From NCBI GenBank assembly GCA_021521415.1, contig JAIQDT010002995.1:186001-250000 (forward strand): a stretch of DNA of 64,000 bases. The letters are read 5' to 3'. Position numbers and translations under genes: made by a program. The notes under the pieces were generated by a model. It was not told the DNA's origin. It saw only the letters and a list, made by a program, of their open reading frames with translations, and ran no database searches. Positions 1-10,998 of the stretch are shown one piece after another; the first letter of the stretch is position 1, and each line of letters opens with the position of its first letter. This DNA is from Bidens hawaiensis. Lineage: Eukaryota > Streptophyta > Magnoliopsida > Asterales > Asteraceae.

Positions 1-39
1 AGGAAATCAAGACAAAGGGAAAACATTGAGGAAGAACCC

Positions 40-975
40 TTGAGTATAAGAGAAACTGTTTTTGTTAAAGGGAAAGTGGAAAGAAGTGACATAAGGATAG
101 CTGAATTTGTTCCCTTCTCAATTGATTTTGACAGTTTAAAATCTAAGAAGACCATTGGAGTCAATGAGCCAAGACCAAGTGAAAGGTTCAAGAAACCAAA
201 AGAAAATGAAATATTCAAAGGAAAGGTTTGGTGCAAGAAGTGTGATGAGTATGGGCATCATACAGACTCATGTAACGAAAGACTCAAATTCAAGCCTTTT
301 CATGTCCCATATGAAACAAAGTATGGACAAGACTTTGTGGCTTACAAAATGAAGTATGAAAAATACTTGGGTATGGGAAAGGTTTGTGAAGAGGAAGTAC
401 TAGAAAATAAGAGCCAAGGGCATTCACTGAAAGCAAAGAAACATGTGAACAAACATGTTAACAAGGGTAAATCTACAGTGAAGCATGTAAAAACTGTTAA
501 GAAGGGCTCTCAACCCTTGAGAACAATCCCAAAAAGGGATACTCAATCTGTCAAATCTGATAGTTCTTAAGGATCATCAAGCAGTGAGAAAACAAGAAAA
601 GATGCATATCCTAGAAAGAAACCAACAAAACTCACTGGTGATGAGAAATTTCTGTTAAAGCATGGATTTGAACCATAAGGTTTTCTTTGGAAACCTAAAA
701 TAGAAACAAAGGTTGATCAAGTTCCTGATGTGAGAGATTATTGTGAAAAGAAGGATTATGTGATAAAGGAGTGTGACACTGACTCTACTGAGCATCAGAA
801 CTCAACCTCACTAGTTAAAACCCCAAGAGAGTGTGGTTATGAAACAGATAATTCAGATAATCTAGAAATCACTTATGAAGATCCTGAACCAACAACACTC
901 ACTTCCCAAGCTATGTCTGAAACTGAATTTGATGAGCTGCAAGTTGATAAGGCTTGCACTTCATCACTCAACTAA
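40..975 (+). pseudogene. gag C-terminal fragment of Sirevirus A
   Basis: One reading frame runs from the window start to a double stop (TAA TAA at 973-978), with internal TAA stops at 568-570 and 676-678. It contains a CCHC zinc knuckle (C-K-K-C-D-E-Y-G-H-H-T-D-S-C, about 229-275), the nucleic-acid-binding module of Gag nucleocapsid, followed by a Lys-rich stretch. It probably corresponds to the second knuckle of the B and C gags. The frame differs from pol (frame 1 versus frame 3). The last 200 bases are acidic and Thr/Ser-rich. The N-terminal half of gag is off the window. Confidence 0.75.
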
Positions 976-3900
976 TAAAATTTTCTTTGTATGTGAAGGA
1001 ACAGTCCACTCCTCTAAATGACATATGGTACATGGGTAGTGGATGTTCTAGGCACATGACTTGTGACAAGAGATCTCTTGTCAATTATGAAGAAAAGTAT
1101 GAAGGTCCAGTAGCTTTTGGGAGTGATGAGAATGGTGGAAAGATTGTTGGAAAAGGAATCTTAACAAATGGGAAAGTCTCATTTGATAATGTATTTCATG
1201 TTGAAGGTCTTCAGTACAATCTGCTGAGTATATCACAAATGTGTGATAAGGGATACAAAGTCAGTTTTAATGATTCACACTGTTTCATTCTAAAACATGA
1301 ATTTGTGATTCCACCTGAAATGATTATGATGATGGCACCAAGAAATGGTAACTTGTATGAATTGAATATGAAAGAAGCTATTTCAAGAGGAGGTGCATGT
1401 TTTGTTTCCAAAGCCACTGAAAATGAGTCAAAATTGTGGCATAGGAAACTGTGTCATGTGAACTTGAAGAACATGAATAGACTTGTTAAAGATGAGCATG
1501 TCATAGGCTTACCTACAAGAGAGTTCAAATTGAAAGATCATTGTAGTTCATGCCAAAAAGGAAAACAACACAAATCTACTCATAAGCCAAAACTCATCAA
1601 CTCAATTGATCAAGCACTTGAATTACTTCACATGGATCTCTTTGGTCCTATGAGTGTACCAAGTATAGGGAAGAAAAGATATTGTCTTGTGATCATTGAT
1701 GACTATTCAAGATACACTTGGGTTTATTTCTTAAGTACCAAGGATGAGACTGCAGAGTTGATTAAAGGTTGTGTAACAATGATTGAGAACAAGTTGAATA
1801 AGAAAGTCAAGATAATGAGAAGTGACAATGGTACTGAGTTCAAGAATGGAGTTATGCAAGAATTTTGTGCAGAGAAAGGAATACTACAACAGTTCTCAGC
1901 TCCTAGAACTCCTGAACAAAATGGTGTTGCAACAAGAAGAAATAGAACCTTGATTGAAGCTGCAAGAACCATGTTAGCTTATGCAAATTTACCTGTCACT
2001 TTTTGGGCTAAAGCCATAAATACAGCCTGCTATGTTCAAAACAGAGTACCTGTCAACAAAAGGCATAAGAAAACTCCATATGAAATATTTCACAACAGAA
2101 AGCCTTACATTAAGTTTTTCATGCCCTTTGGATGCAAATGTTTTCTTCTGAACACAAGGAACTATTTGAACAAGTTTCAAACAAAATCCCTAGACTGTTT
2201 CTTTGTTGGATATTCTACACACTCAAAAGATTACAAAGTATATGTGAAAGACCATTTGAGTGTTATAGAATCATCTGACATCATCTTTAATGAGAATCAA
2301 TTCAATACAGTTGATGGTGCAGCATGGTTGTTTGATCATGAAAAGTTAATAAGGTATTTCAAGATTTATCCTGAAGACTTTGATGAATCTTTCTACAAGA
2401 CCAGTGAAATTGAAGAGAAAAAGAAGAAATCATTGGACTTGGAAGAATTATGGAAAAAGGTTGCTAGAAAAGAAAAGGGGGATACTTTTGTGAAGAATTC
2501 CTCATGTGATATTAGTGAACCTGATCAAGAAAATAATCACAATTTTGAACATGATCATACTGAGAACAATCAAGACAATCAAGATGTACAGAATGATCAA
2601 GTTCAGAATAAGGGTGACACAAGCAACCAAGCAAGTGGAGAAGAAGCTGCATCTACCGCAAGATTTCAAGATCTATTTCAAAGATTGAACTTAGAAAACA
2701 ATGGTGCATCTACTTCAGGCCAACATAATGATGAAGCACCAGAATTTCATGATGCAGAAACTGATTTGATCATTGAAGAACCAGATCTCAATGAAACAAA
2801 TCTTGACACAAATTTGTCTACAGATATGATTGTACAAATTCCTTATGTGGAAAAGAATCATCCTTCTGAAAACATCATTGGAGATTTGCATGAAAGAATT
2901 ACAAGAAGTCATTATGAAATTGCAAACATCTGTCTTTACTCTTGCTTCCTATCTCAAATAGAGCCTAAGAATATTGCTCAAGCACTAAAAGACAATAGTT
3001 GGGTAGAAGCAATGCAAGAGGAATTGGCACAATTTAGAGACCTACATGTGTGGGATCTTGTTGAAAGGCCAATTGACAGATATGCAATATGAACCAAATG
3101 GGTTTTTAGAAACAAAAGAGATGAGAGGGGTTTAGTGATTAAGAATAAAGCTAGACTTGTAGCACTGGGATGTCTTCAAGAAGAAGGAATATACTTTGAG
3201 GAAGTCTTTACACCTGTTGCAAGACTTGAAGCTATTAGGATTTTTCTTGCATATGCTGCCTCAAAGAACATTAAAGTGTTCCAGCTGGATGTTAAGTCTG
3301 CATTTCTAAATGGAAAGATTGATGAAGAGGTGTATGTAGCTCAACCTCCAGGTTTTGAGGATCCAATGTATCCAAATAGGGTGTATAAGCTAAACAAAGC
3401 TCTTTATGGATTGCATCAGGCTCCTAGAGCATGGTATGATGAGCTGTCAAATCATCTTCTTGAAAATGGTTTTACCAGAGGGGCCATTGACAAGATACTC
3501 TTCTACAAAAGAAAGGGATCAGACTTACTACTGTTACAAGTATATGTTGATGATATCATCTTTGGTTCAACCAATGAACATATGTGTTTGGAGTTTGAAG
3601 AGGTGATGAAATCCAAATACAGCATGAGCTCTATGGGAGAAATGAACTTCTTTCTAGGATTGCAAGTTCAATAGAAAGCTGAAGGGATTTTCATTCACCA
3701 AAATAAATATGTACAAGACATCTTGAACAAGTTCAACTGTCATGAATACAAAACTGCTTCAACTCCAATGGACACCAAAGAAAAGATTATTGCAGATGAA
3801 AAGAGGGAGCCTGTAGATGAACATGAATATAGAGCCAAAATTGGATCCCTGATGTATCTGAATGCAACAAGACCATATATCATGTTTGTTGTATGTTTGT

Positions 3901-4487
3901 GTGCAAGATTCTAATCAAGTCCAAAAGTCTCCCACATGAATGTTGTTAAAAGAATATTCAGATACTTGAAGGGAAGACCAGACTTAGAAATTTGGTATCC
4001 AAAGAACCAAGCTTTTGATCTGATTGCATATACAGACAGTGACTATGATGGCTGTAACATGAGCAGAAAGTCAACCTCAGGAGGATGTCAGTTTTTGGGT
4101 GAAAGGATAGTGTCATGGCAATTCAAGAAGCAGACTACAGTATCAATATCCACTGCAGAAGCTGAATATGTTGCTGCATCTGCCTGCTGTGCACAAGTTC
4201 TATGGATTCAAAATCAGATGTTGTACTATGGTTTGAATTTTCTGAACACCCCTATTCTTATTGACAATACTGCTGCATACTTTACTGTTAAAAATCTTGT
4301 TCAACATTCTAAAACTAAGCACATTGAAATAAGACATCACTTCATCAGAGATTGCAGTGAAAAAGGTTTGATTAAAATGCAAAGAGTTGTTACAAGTGAC
4401 AATTTGGCTGACCTATTCACCAAACCACTTGATAGAACCAGGTTCAACTTTCTTTTGAAAGCCCTGGGAATGATGAAATCTGATTAA
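954..4487 (+). pseudogene. pol of Sirevirus A (protease-integrase-RT-RNase H)
   Basis: All parts lie in one frame, broken by stops at 3090-3092 (TGA), 3672-3674 (TAG) and 3912-3914 (TAA). The protease motif reads G-S-G-C-S at 1035, so the catalytic Asp of D-S-G is lost. The integrase has its HHCC finger (H-x3-H...C-x2-C, ~1440-1560), H-M-D-L-F-G-P and S-D-N-G-T-E-F, but the conserved Glu of N-G-V-A-E-R is Thr (N-G-V-A-T-R). The RT keeps Y-V-D-D (about 3544) and RNase H keeps its T-D-S-D and A-E-A-E-Y blocks. The likely real start of pol sequence is near 996 (V-K-E-Q), the position of the splice acceptor in B and C; here it reads GAAG instead of GCAG. Confidence 0.9.
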
Positions 4488-5125
4488 GGATGTGTGCTTG
4501 ATTGTGTACCTCAATGTGCTAATTGATTACTTTATTTAGAGGTTTCACAAAGTGAATGTTATGTGAATATGCTTGAGTATGATTCTGATTATGCTACTGA
4601 ATGTGTTAACTGTTATGTGCCTTAACTGATCAAGTGTGCAAAGTTTTAATATAACTGTTTGGTTGATATGTTTGCATGTTTATCAGTTGATGTGCATTTG
4701 TGATGTTAGGATAAATGTTCTTGATATGATCTACTTGTTTGAACAAGCTTTTCTGACATCATTGCTTAATTGCTTGAATATGTGCTTATCTGATCTTCTG
4801 ATGTTATTAAGATAGGTTAGAATTTGATTGTTAGTACTGTCTACTTGTCTTGATGATATCATGTTTGATTAAGATTTGATTATGTGCTGCAACTGTTTAT
4901 GTCAAAATATGTTTTATGTCAAAATTAAGTGGTAAAAATGAAATTTTCTAATGAATTTTGCATAAATACTTTATTTTGATCAAAACATGAGCAAGTTGTT
5001 AATGGTGTAGAGATATGATAAGATTATTCAGTTCAAACTTTAAAGAAGCTTAAAAGGAAGGATATTTTTTTAAAGGACTCAAGTAGTTATTTTTGCTGAA
5101 AATTATGTCATCTGCCCAGTTGGAA

Positions 5126-5188
5126 GGACATGCACTTGTGTATGTTTGGTCCTAGAATCTCTACAGATTCAAAGGATAGCCATTGACC
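5126..5188 (+). ncRNA. double-hairpin RNA motif, copy 1 (element A)
   Basis: GGAC and GTCC can form an outer stem around a short inner stem with a CTTG loop. A second hairpin follows (GAATCT-ctac-AGATTC), then GGATAGCCATTGACC. The same layout occurs twice in B and twice in C with different stem bases that still pair. The class and function are unknown; this is a candidate structured RNA, not a known family. Confidence 0.5.
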
Positions 5189-5271
5189 TGAAAACTGAAT
5201 GCATTTGGGGCAATTATGACTTGTTTCTTATTCCTTCACTTAATACTATGTCAATAGCTCTGACTTTGAAT

Positions 5272-5337
5272 GGACATATATTCACAGTATGTTTGGTCAT
5301 GCTGACCACTACTGGTCAAACAGGATAGCCATTTACC
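5272..5337 (+). ncRNA. double-hairpin RNA motif, copy 2 (element A)
   Basis: This is the degenerate second copy: GGACATA...TATGTTTGGTC, then a TGACC...GGTCA hairpin, then GGATAGCCATTTACC. It is weaker than copy 1 because the inner stem has a large loop. The order and spacing match the second copies of B and C. Confidence 0.4.
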
Positions 5338-5952
5338 AGCCAATAAAGAGATATTGGGGTGATTGAATATTAAACTGTTTTTATTTGGGAAATGATAGTA
5401 CATTGACTGCTTAGCCAATCATATGGATTTATTAGGCTAAAAAAGACCTTAGTATAGTCATTAACATGTATGGTTGCTTTCCCATGATGATGTAAAATCT
5501 AAGGTGATATAAACATAATGAATATGCTAATCTTTATGTGGAGATACATAGTTGTCTTTGCATGTCTCAGTATAAATCTCTCCAAATGATAGACAGAAAA
5601 GTGATTACCCAGTCATACACAAGCCTGTTGTTATTTGGTCAACAAAAAATGAAACATATTTGAATATGACAAAGAACATGTGTTAGAAAATTTGAGAAAA
5701 TATCAAAAACAAGGGGAAGAATGAATAAATCAACCAAAAGTTGATAAGTGTTTTAAATATTTTATCAAACAAGAGGGTTACAACTAAGAACTACAAAGAT
5801 ATTGACATAATCTGTCTCATCTTGAATGAAAGGATTGTTAAGTAACAGTAAGTCTAACGTTCAACCTCTATATATGTTTGAAAATCAAAAATACAAAAAG
5901 AACCAATAAGTTCTGTCATACAAAAAAAACAAGTTTTTGACCAAATACAGGA

Positions 5953-6019
5953 GGTTGGAGTCAAATTGGGGTGATCTGGGGAAAGCCAAATAAGCTTTGA
6001 GAATAGATATGAGGCATCA
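5953..6019 (+). other. conserved non-coding block of Sirevirus UTR (element A)
   Basis: The block has a core of GTCAAATTGGGGTGATCTGG, then GGAAAGCCAAATAAGCTTTG and a GAATAGAT..GAGGCATCAT end. It is conserved at 24089-24156 (B) and 54541-54609 (C), and a similar stretch occurs in the unrelated element L at 13492-13552. The strong conservation against a decayed background suggests a cis-acting role, which is not known. Confidence 0.5.
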
Positions 6020-6362
6020 TAGCACAGTGTTGACCATTAATGCATTATGCTTCTAAATGAACCTTAATCATATCACCAAAGAAATGAAATTCATGCTAAG
6101 TTTATACCTGCTGTTAATCTATCTATGTTGTCATAATAATGCTGAGAATGAAGTATTGAGAAAGCTACTTAGTCAATATGATCCCTTTCTTGAGATCTTT
6201 TCAGTTAAAGAAAGAAACTGTTTTGAAGAGAAACACAACTGAAATTTGATCTCTAAATGCACCATTTGCTCTTAAACTATGGTCTTTAATGAAAGATATA
6301 AATTTGACAAGTGGTTTAAGTCAAAAAGTGTTGCATTTTGCCTTTAATTGGCTGAATATGTA

Positions 6363-7565
6363 AGTTCGGGTAAGGTTTGATGTTTTATAACCTTTCCAGG
6401 CACAAAACAGTTGAATATGTTTGAATATGTTATTTCGGGTAAGGTTTAATGATTTATGACCTTTCCGGGCAAGCTTAGTCATTTTTTGACTAAGTCTATG
6501 ATTTTTGGGCATGCTTTGAAGTGTTTTACACTTTCCGGGTAGAGTACACTGTTGTACTATTTTCCCGAGCAAGCTTGAAGTCTTGAGATGATTATGTGAT
6601 ATAGCTAGCTTTTAACAAGAAATTCTCGTTCCGGGCAAGCTTTGCATTCTTTTATACTGATTGTTATTCCAAGAAAACTTTGTGAACTTAAGTTAGTACA
6701 CCGAGTAAGCTTTGTGATTTGTGTGAATATGTTGTTAGGAAAGATTTGTTAACCTTTCCGGGCACACTTAGATATTGTTATTTAAGTTTGTCATTTTCGG
6801 GTATGGTTTGATCTGTTAAAATCCCTTGGGTAAGGGCATACCTGATGATTGAATATGTGTTTCCTAGTAATCTTATTGCTAACTTTGGTGTTTCGGGCAA
6901 GCTATTTTATGTGTTTTTAATCTCATTTATATAGCATGCTCTGTAATATTTGTTTATGATTTCCTTGAAATTACAAGTGTTTTCGGGTAAACTTTGTTTT
7001 CCGGGCACACTTTATATTCCGGGTACACTCTTGTTCCCTCGATATACTTGGTAATTCCAAAACAAGAATTTCCGAGTACACTGTATGCTAAGAGTCCTTT
7101 TCCGGGCACACTTGGTACTCTAGGAAGTTTATTAGGGTATACTTTGCATAAGAAGGTTGTTCGGGCACACTATACATCCAAAAGGTTGCTCGGGCACACT
7201 GTATTTCCAAGTATGCTTGATTGAATATGTTCTTCAGTATGATAAATTGATTATGATTCTTATTTCATTAGGGTTTATGCTAGACTAAGTCATTTAATTT
7301 GAATTCAAGAAATTTATATGGGGATCTTAATTGATTCCTAGTAAGAATGATTATTTGATATTTCATACTTGATTATTTGCCTTGTGATTAATTTCTCAAG
7401 AAATCTGGTATTTTGGGTAAGCTTTCTTCATAGTGTCTTGATTTTAAATTACTTAGCTTGACCAAGCAAATTTGGATATGTTTTATTTTTCGGGTAAGCT
7501 TTGTAAGTGGAAGTATACCGAGTAGACTTTGGATATATTAAACTTTCCGAGTAAGGTTTTATTAA
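6363..7565 (+). repeat. dispersed motif array TTTCCGGGYAAGCTTTG-like (element A)
   Basis: I count roughly 28 degenerate copies of a 12-17 base motif of the form TTCCGGGYAMRCTTTG or TTCGGGTAAGGTTTGATG, irregularly spaced (20-200 bases) and all in the same orientation. Examples are near 6366, 6432, 6463, 6629, 6756, 6889, 6979, 6999, 7098, 7158, 7188, 7487 and 7543. The array ends about 110 bases before the TATA box of the presumed ORF3 promoter, the position held by GGCGAAGTT palindromes in B and C. Confidence 0.7.
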
Positions 7566-7672
7566 CTTAAAAGATAGATATTGTTTTTGATATATCAAGT
7601 GGATAATGTTACTGTGTGACAGCTAATAATTCACAAAATGACAAAAAGCATTTAAAACCCACTTTCAAAAGG

Positions 7673-7680
7673 TATATAAG
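7673..7680 (+). promoter_or_regulatory. TATA box of presumed internal ORF3 promoter (element A)
   Basis: TATATAAG is followed by a pyrimidine-rich leader (the ttccccctctctccttccac region at ~7710) of the kind seen at plant transcription starts, then a donor-like site at 7826. It lies about 380 bases upstream of the ORF3 ATG. B and C have TATA boxes in the equivalent place. Confidence 0.5.
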
Positions 7681-7825
7681 AGGGAGTTAGGCAAAATTTT
7701 CAACATTACTTTTCCCCCTCTCTCCTTCCACTGCAACTCCTTACTCCCAAAGAAACCTAACTGACTTATCGCAACCAAACCTTAATCCAAACCCTAACTT
7801 GAATCAGCCCTCTAATTCCGACTCG

Positions 7826-8052
7826 GTAAGCAACATTAATGTGTTTTCCGACCACGATTAGACTATAATGGGCTTTGATTTTGTATCTGTTTACTAATAC
7901 TTATTTATGTGTTTAGGTTATAAACTTGTCGAAGAACAGGTTATTGATGATTTTTCTCTCTCTTTCTTCTTCATCTTTATACCTTGAAATTACTTAAAGT
8001 ACTGAACTTTATGACTAATTTCACTTTGAATATGTTTGATTGTGATGTTCAG
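7826..8052 (+). other. candidate 5'UTR intron of ORF3 (element A)
   Basis: The donor is CTCG/GTAAGC at 7826, the acceptor GTTCAG/ATATGG at 8052, and the interior is T-rich. The ATG of ORF3 follows two bases after the acceptor, as in B and C. The length is 227 bases. No transcript evidence is available here. Confidence 0.5.
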
Positions 8053-8054
8053 AT

Positions 8055-8909
8055 ATGGCAGAAGAACAACCCAAATACTTCTTTGAAAAGAAACATAATA
8101 TGTGTGCACTTCTGCAAGTCACACCTGACAATGAGCCGGTGGCACCAATGATTACATGGATGGCTCGATCAAATGTCAGTTTTGCCTTTACTGAAAGTCC
8201 TGTCATCTACAGAAATCACTCACTTGATTTCTGGAGATCTGCAACACTTGTGGATGACATAAATGGCCGACGAATTGAAGCCTCTGTTGCTGGCCATGAG
8301 ATACATGTGACTGAACAAATGATCAGAAGATGTTTGCAGTTGCGTGATGATGACCATAACCATATAGACTTCAATACAGCACACTTGATGAGAATATTTG
8401 AAGAGACGATGGGTTATCAGGGAACTGTACATGATGGGCAGTTTCAAAAGGGGATGTTTCCTATGATGTATAGATTCCTCATTCATCATGTGAGACAGGG
8501 GTTTGCACCAAGAAAAGGATCATGGACTTTGATGAGTCATGATTTGGCAAATGCTACTGTTGGGATTATGTTTGATCTACCATTCAATTTTTCAAAAATG
8601 ATATTTGAAGGATTAGTATCAAACTTGAAGAAGGCAGAGAAGGACAGATTCTTACAATATCCAAGGTTCCTGCAGATAATCTTTAACAGAGAATTAGAAG
8701 ATCTACCCACTATGGGAATTACACACCTACTGCAGAACCCTGACACTTAAAAGAGAATTAAGAATCCAGATGTTGCCAATAGATTCAATTCTGAAGCTCC
8801 TTTGAGATCCTGTCATGGTTGTTAAACCATGACTTGGAGGTGATGCCAGTGCCTGAGTTAAGCTCAGAGGAGGAAGGAGTTGATGATGTTGAGAGTGATG
8901 ACGGAGACT
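8055..8909 (+). pseudogene. ORF3 (env-like position) of Sirevirus A, truncated
   Basis: Open for 231 codons from the ATG at 8055 to a TAA at 8748-8750. Recognisable ORF3 coding (an acidic S-S-E-E-E-G-V-D-D segment) continues in another frame to 8909, where element L interrupts. It is homologous to the N-terminal domain of B and C ORF3: the shared signatures are F-W...V-D-D.., W/Y-R-F-L-I-H, F-S-K/Q-M and Y-P-R-F-L-Q-I/M-I. No signal peptide or membrane segment is visible, so envelope function is not supported. The start is chosen by homology and by the acceptor-like CAG just upstream. Confidence 0.75.
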
Positions 8910-10625
8910 CTAAATATATATGTTTCCCGTGTATATTTTAATTAATATTTTAATATTTTTTGTTCGTTTTTAGTTGAGATTTGTATACTACTAACGTTTT
9001 TATGTTTCGTAGGTTCCGGGGTTTGATCGTGATGAAAAAGGGCGAAAAACGAGCTAAAACGAGCCGAAACGGGGATCCGGAACGCATCAGGAAGGAACCA
9101 GACAGATAACCGGTCAGACCGGGCCGGTCTGACCGGCCCCCATGGAGGAGCACGCCGCGTCGCGCGAAGGTAGAAGACCAAAAGCCCTTGGCGCGGCGCC
9201 TAGGCACAGCTGGGCTGGATTATTTTCGTTTTTGCTTCTTGTCGGGCCTTGTTTTGGGTATTTAAACACCTTTAACTTAATCCTGACATAACCTTAAGCC
9301 ACCAGCCGAATTAGAGAGTCTTTGGAGCCATCTTACGAGTCTCGTGGTGGTGATTTTGAAGGCAAGAGAACATCCGGTGAAGAGCTAGACGTTTAAGATC
9401 GAAGAGTACGGGTTTTATCGCCTTTAATCTTTCGTTCTTTATTATTTCACCATGTTTTCAGTTTTGATTGTTTCATTTGATTTAGACTATATGATGCTAG
9501 GCTAAATTCCATAGACTGCCTAGGTCGTGATGAACCTTAGTTCGGTTTGCTTTTATTTGGATTTTCGCTTCGTTATGAATTTTATGTTCTAAGTAAACGG
9601 TTGAGTTTGATTTAATTAATGCGTATGATTGCTTGGTTTTGTCTACTTGAATTAATTGTTTCACATTGCCCTTGTTGATTGTTTCATAGGATAGGGTTTT
9701 GTTAGGTCATTTACTATGTGTTCTTGACTAGTTTGTGATTAATATTTATTAAAATCATAGAAACAATAAAATCAAGTAAATAGATAAAAGTGAAATGCCA
9801 GCCTAGAAAGTTGTAAGGTGATAGGTTGTTGATAGATCTTTGCTTGTCGGGATTGCTAGATTTAGTTCTTCGTAAGGAGTCCGTCTATGTTTGATTGTCA
9901 GCTTAGTCTATTAAATTAATTAAGTCTGTTTTGCTATCTTTTGAATTCCGCGCTGTAAGGTAGTTTTTCGTCATAAAAGATACTTAGACATAAGCGATTA
10001 AATAACCGTAAGGAAGTTTAATATAAAATTGGTGAGTCTTAAAACTTGTTAGAAATCCTTAGGCGTCTTCTTGAAGTTCAAGGGTCCTGTCCGGGTTTTC
10101 TATCAAGGGTCGATTTTATGATCCCGGTTCCATAACTTGTGTTTTTCCATTTAACTAATAAGCGCAACTTTGGGGATTCCGGCCTGGGTAGTTATTTTCA
10201 TCATTTGAATTAATCCAAGTTTTCTAAATGTTTATTAGTTAAAATTAATTAGGTTTAAGTTTTATTAATTAATTAATAAGTAATGATTATGTATTATTAT
10301 TATTATAATAATTAGGGTTTGTTTTATTATTATATTAATTAGTTTATTAATAGTTAATTATTATTAGAGTTTTAATTAATTAGTTTTAAAATCCTCCTCA
10401 AATATTATTAATAAATAGTCGGGTCTTGTAGTTGAGTCTAATTTGCTAGTTTCGTAATCTTAAGAGTCTCGTGGGTTCGATATCCGGACTTACTTAGTTG
10501 TACTAGAGTCGACCGGTTCACTTGCCGGTTAGTAGTTTAAGTTAAGTTTAAGGGTCTAGAGTATTACTTAGTGTCTAGATTAGCATAATTTAGTTAATAA
10601 TTATTTGACTACTTTTAGCACATCA
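8910..10625 (+). repeat. 5' LTR of element L
   Basis: The first ~1319 bases match 13783-15098. The end is placed at ...CACATCA (10625), seven bases upstream of the PBS. It begins with CTAAATATATATG rather than the expected TGATATAATG, so about 10 bp are missing. AT-rich with a GC-rich patch near 9110-9200; the ORFs on the minus strand there are shadows. Confidence 0.88.
9110..9266 (+). promoter_or_regulatory. LTR promoter of L: GC palindrome plus TATA-like box
   Basis: A 27-base near-perfect palindrome at 9110-9136 has CCGGTCAGACC and GGTCTGACCGG as its arms. TATTTAAA lies at 9259-9266. The 3' LTR has the same pair at 13983-14009 (one arm base changed) and 14132-14139. A palindrome upstream of the TATA recurs in the other families of this window. 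Confidence 0.5.
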
Positions 10626-10631
10626 GGTTTT

Positions 10632-10649
10632 TGGCGCCGTTGCCGGGGA
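10632..10649 (+). other. primer-binding site, tRNA-Asp type (element L)
   Basis: TGGCGCCGTTGCCGGGGA is complementary to the 3' end of plant tRNA-Asp, the usual primer of Athila-type Gypsy elements. It starts seven bases after the LTR end. Confidence 0.9.
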
Positions 10650-10998
10650 CTCTTGTCGATTGCGATATTAGCTTTGATTGGACTTACTTGCTATATACGT
10701 GCTATTGTGTTTTTTTGTTTTTTTTTTGTTTTTTGCTTTTGAGTTTTTTTTTTTTTTTGGTTTGAGTTAATTCGATTTTTACGTGTTTATTGTTTTTTTT
10801 TTAGTTGAAAGAGTCTAAGTAGTTTTTTTAATTATTTTTTTATAGTTTGTTTTGAGTCGTAGGAGTTAGGTTAATATAGTTTAATTTTATTTGATTTTAT
10901 TTTTTTAAATTAGTATAGTTTCTTTAATATATTGTTTATTATTAGTATTTGGTGCTCGTGATCCTTTTCTGTTTAAGCTTATCTTTGCAGTGATTGTC
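10650..10998 (+). other. T-rich leader of element L
   Basis: Untranslated leader with long T runs (10709-10760, 10790-10802). It ends in a pyrimidine-rich TCTTTGCAG (10990), eight bases before the ORF's ATG, which could be a splice acceptor. I saw no convincing partner donor. Confidence 0.5.

Larger units (their letters stand above)
4488..7672 (+). other. pol-ORF3 untranslated region of element A
   Basis: About 3.2 kb without a credible gene; short ORFs at 5146-5328, 6057-6242 and 6994-7224 have no protein-like features. It holds two copies of a double-hairpin motif, a block conserved in B and C (5953-6019), a stretch like B and C near 5584-5630 (a ...gattacccagtcatacac... core), and a dense array of a CCGGGYAAGCTT-type motif (6363-7565). 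Confidence 0.7.
1..8909 (+). mobile_element. Sirevirus-type Copia retrotransposon A, decayed, both ends missing
   Basis: The order is gag fragment, pol with protease, integrase, reverse transcriptase and RNase H (the Copia order), a 3.5 kb untranslated stretch, then a third ORF. The third ORF is homologous to ORF3 of elements B and C, which places A in the Sirevirus lineage, but its gag tail and non-coding motifs differ, so it is another subfamily. The 5' LTR and gag start lie outside the window. The 3' end is cut at 8909/8910, where element L begins inside ORF3. Pol has three in-frame stops and altered catalytic residues, so this is an old copy. Confidence 0.88.

Noticed and set aside
8942..9207. 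minus-strand ORFs, repeated at 13815-14080
   Set aside because: Composition effect of the GC-rich part of the L LTR; overlap each other in two frames.
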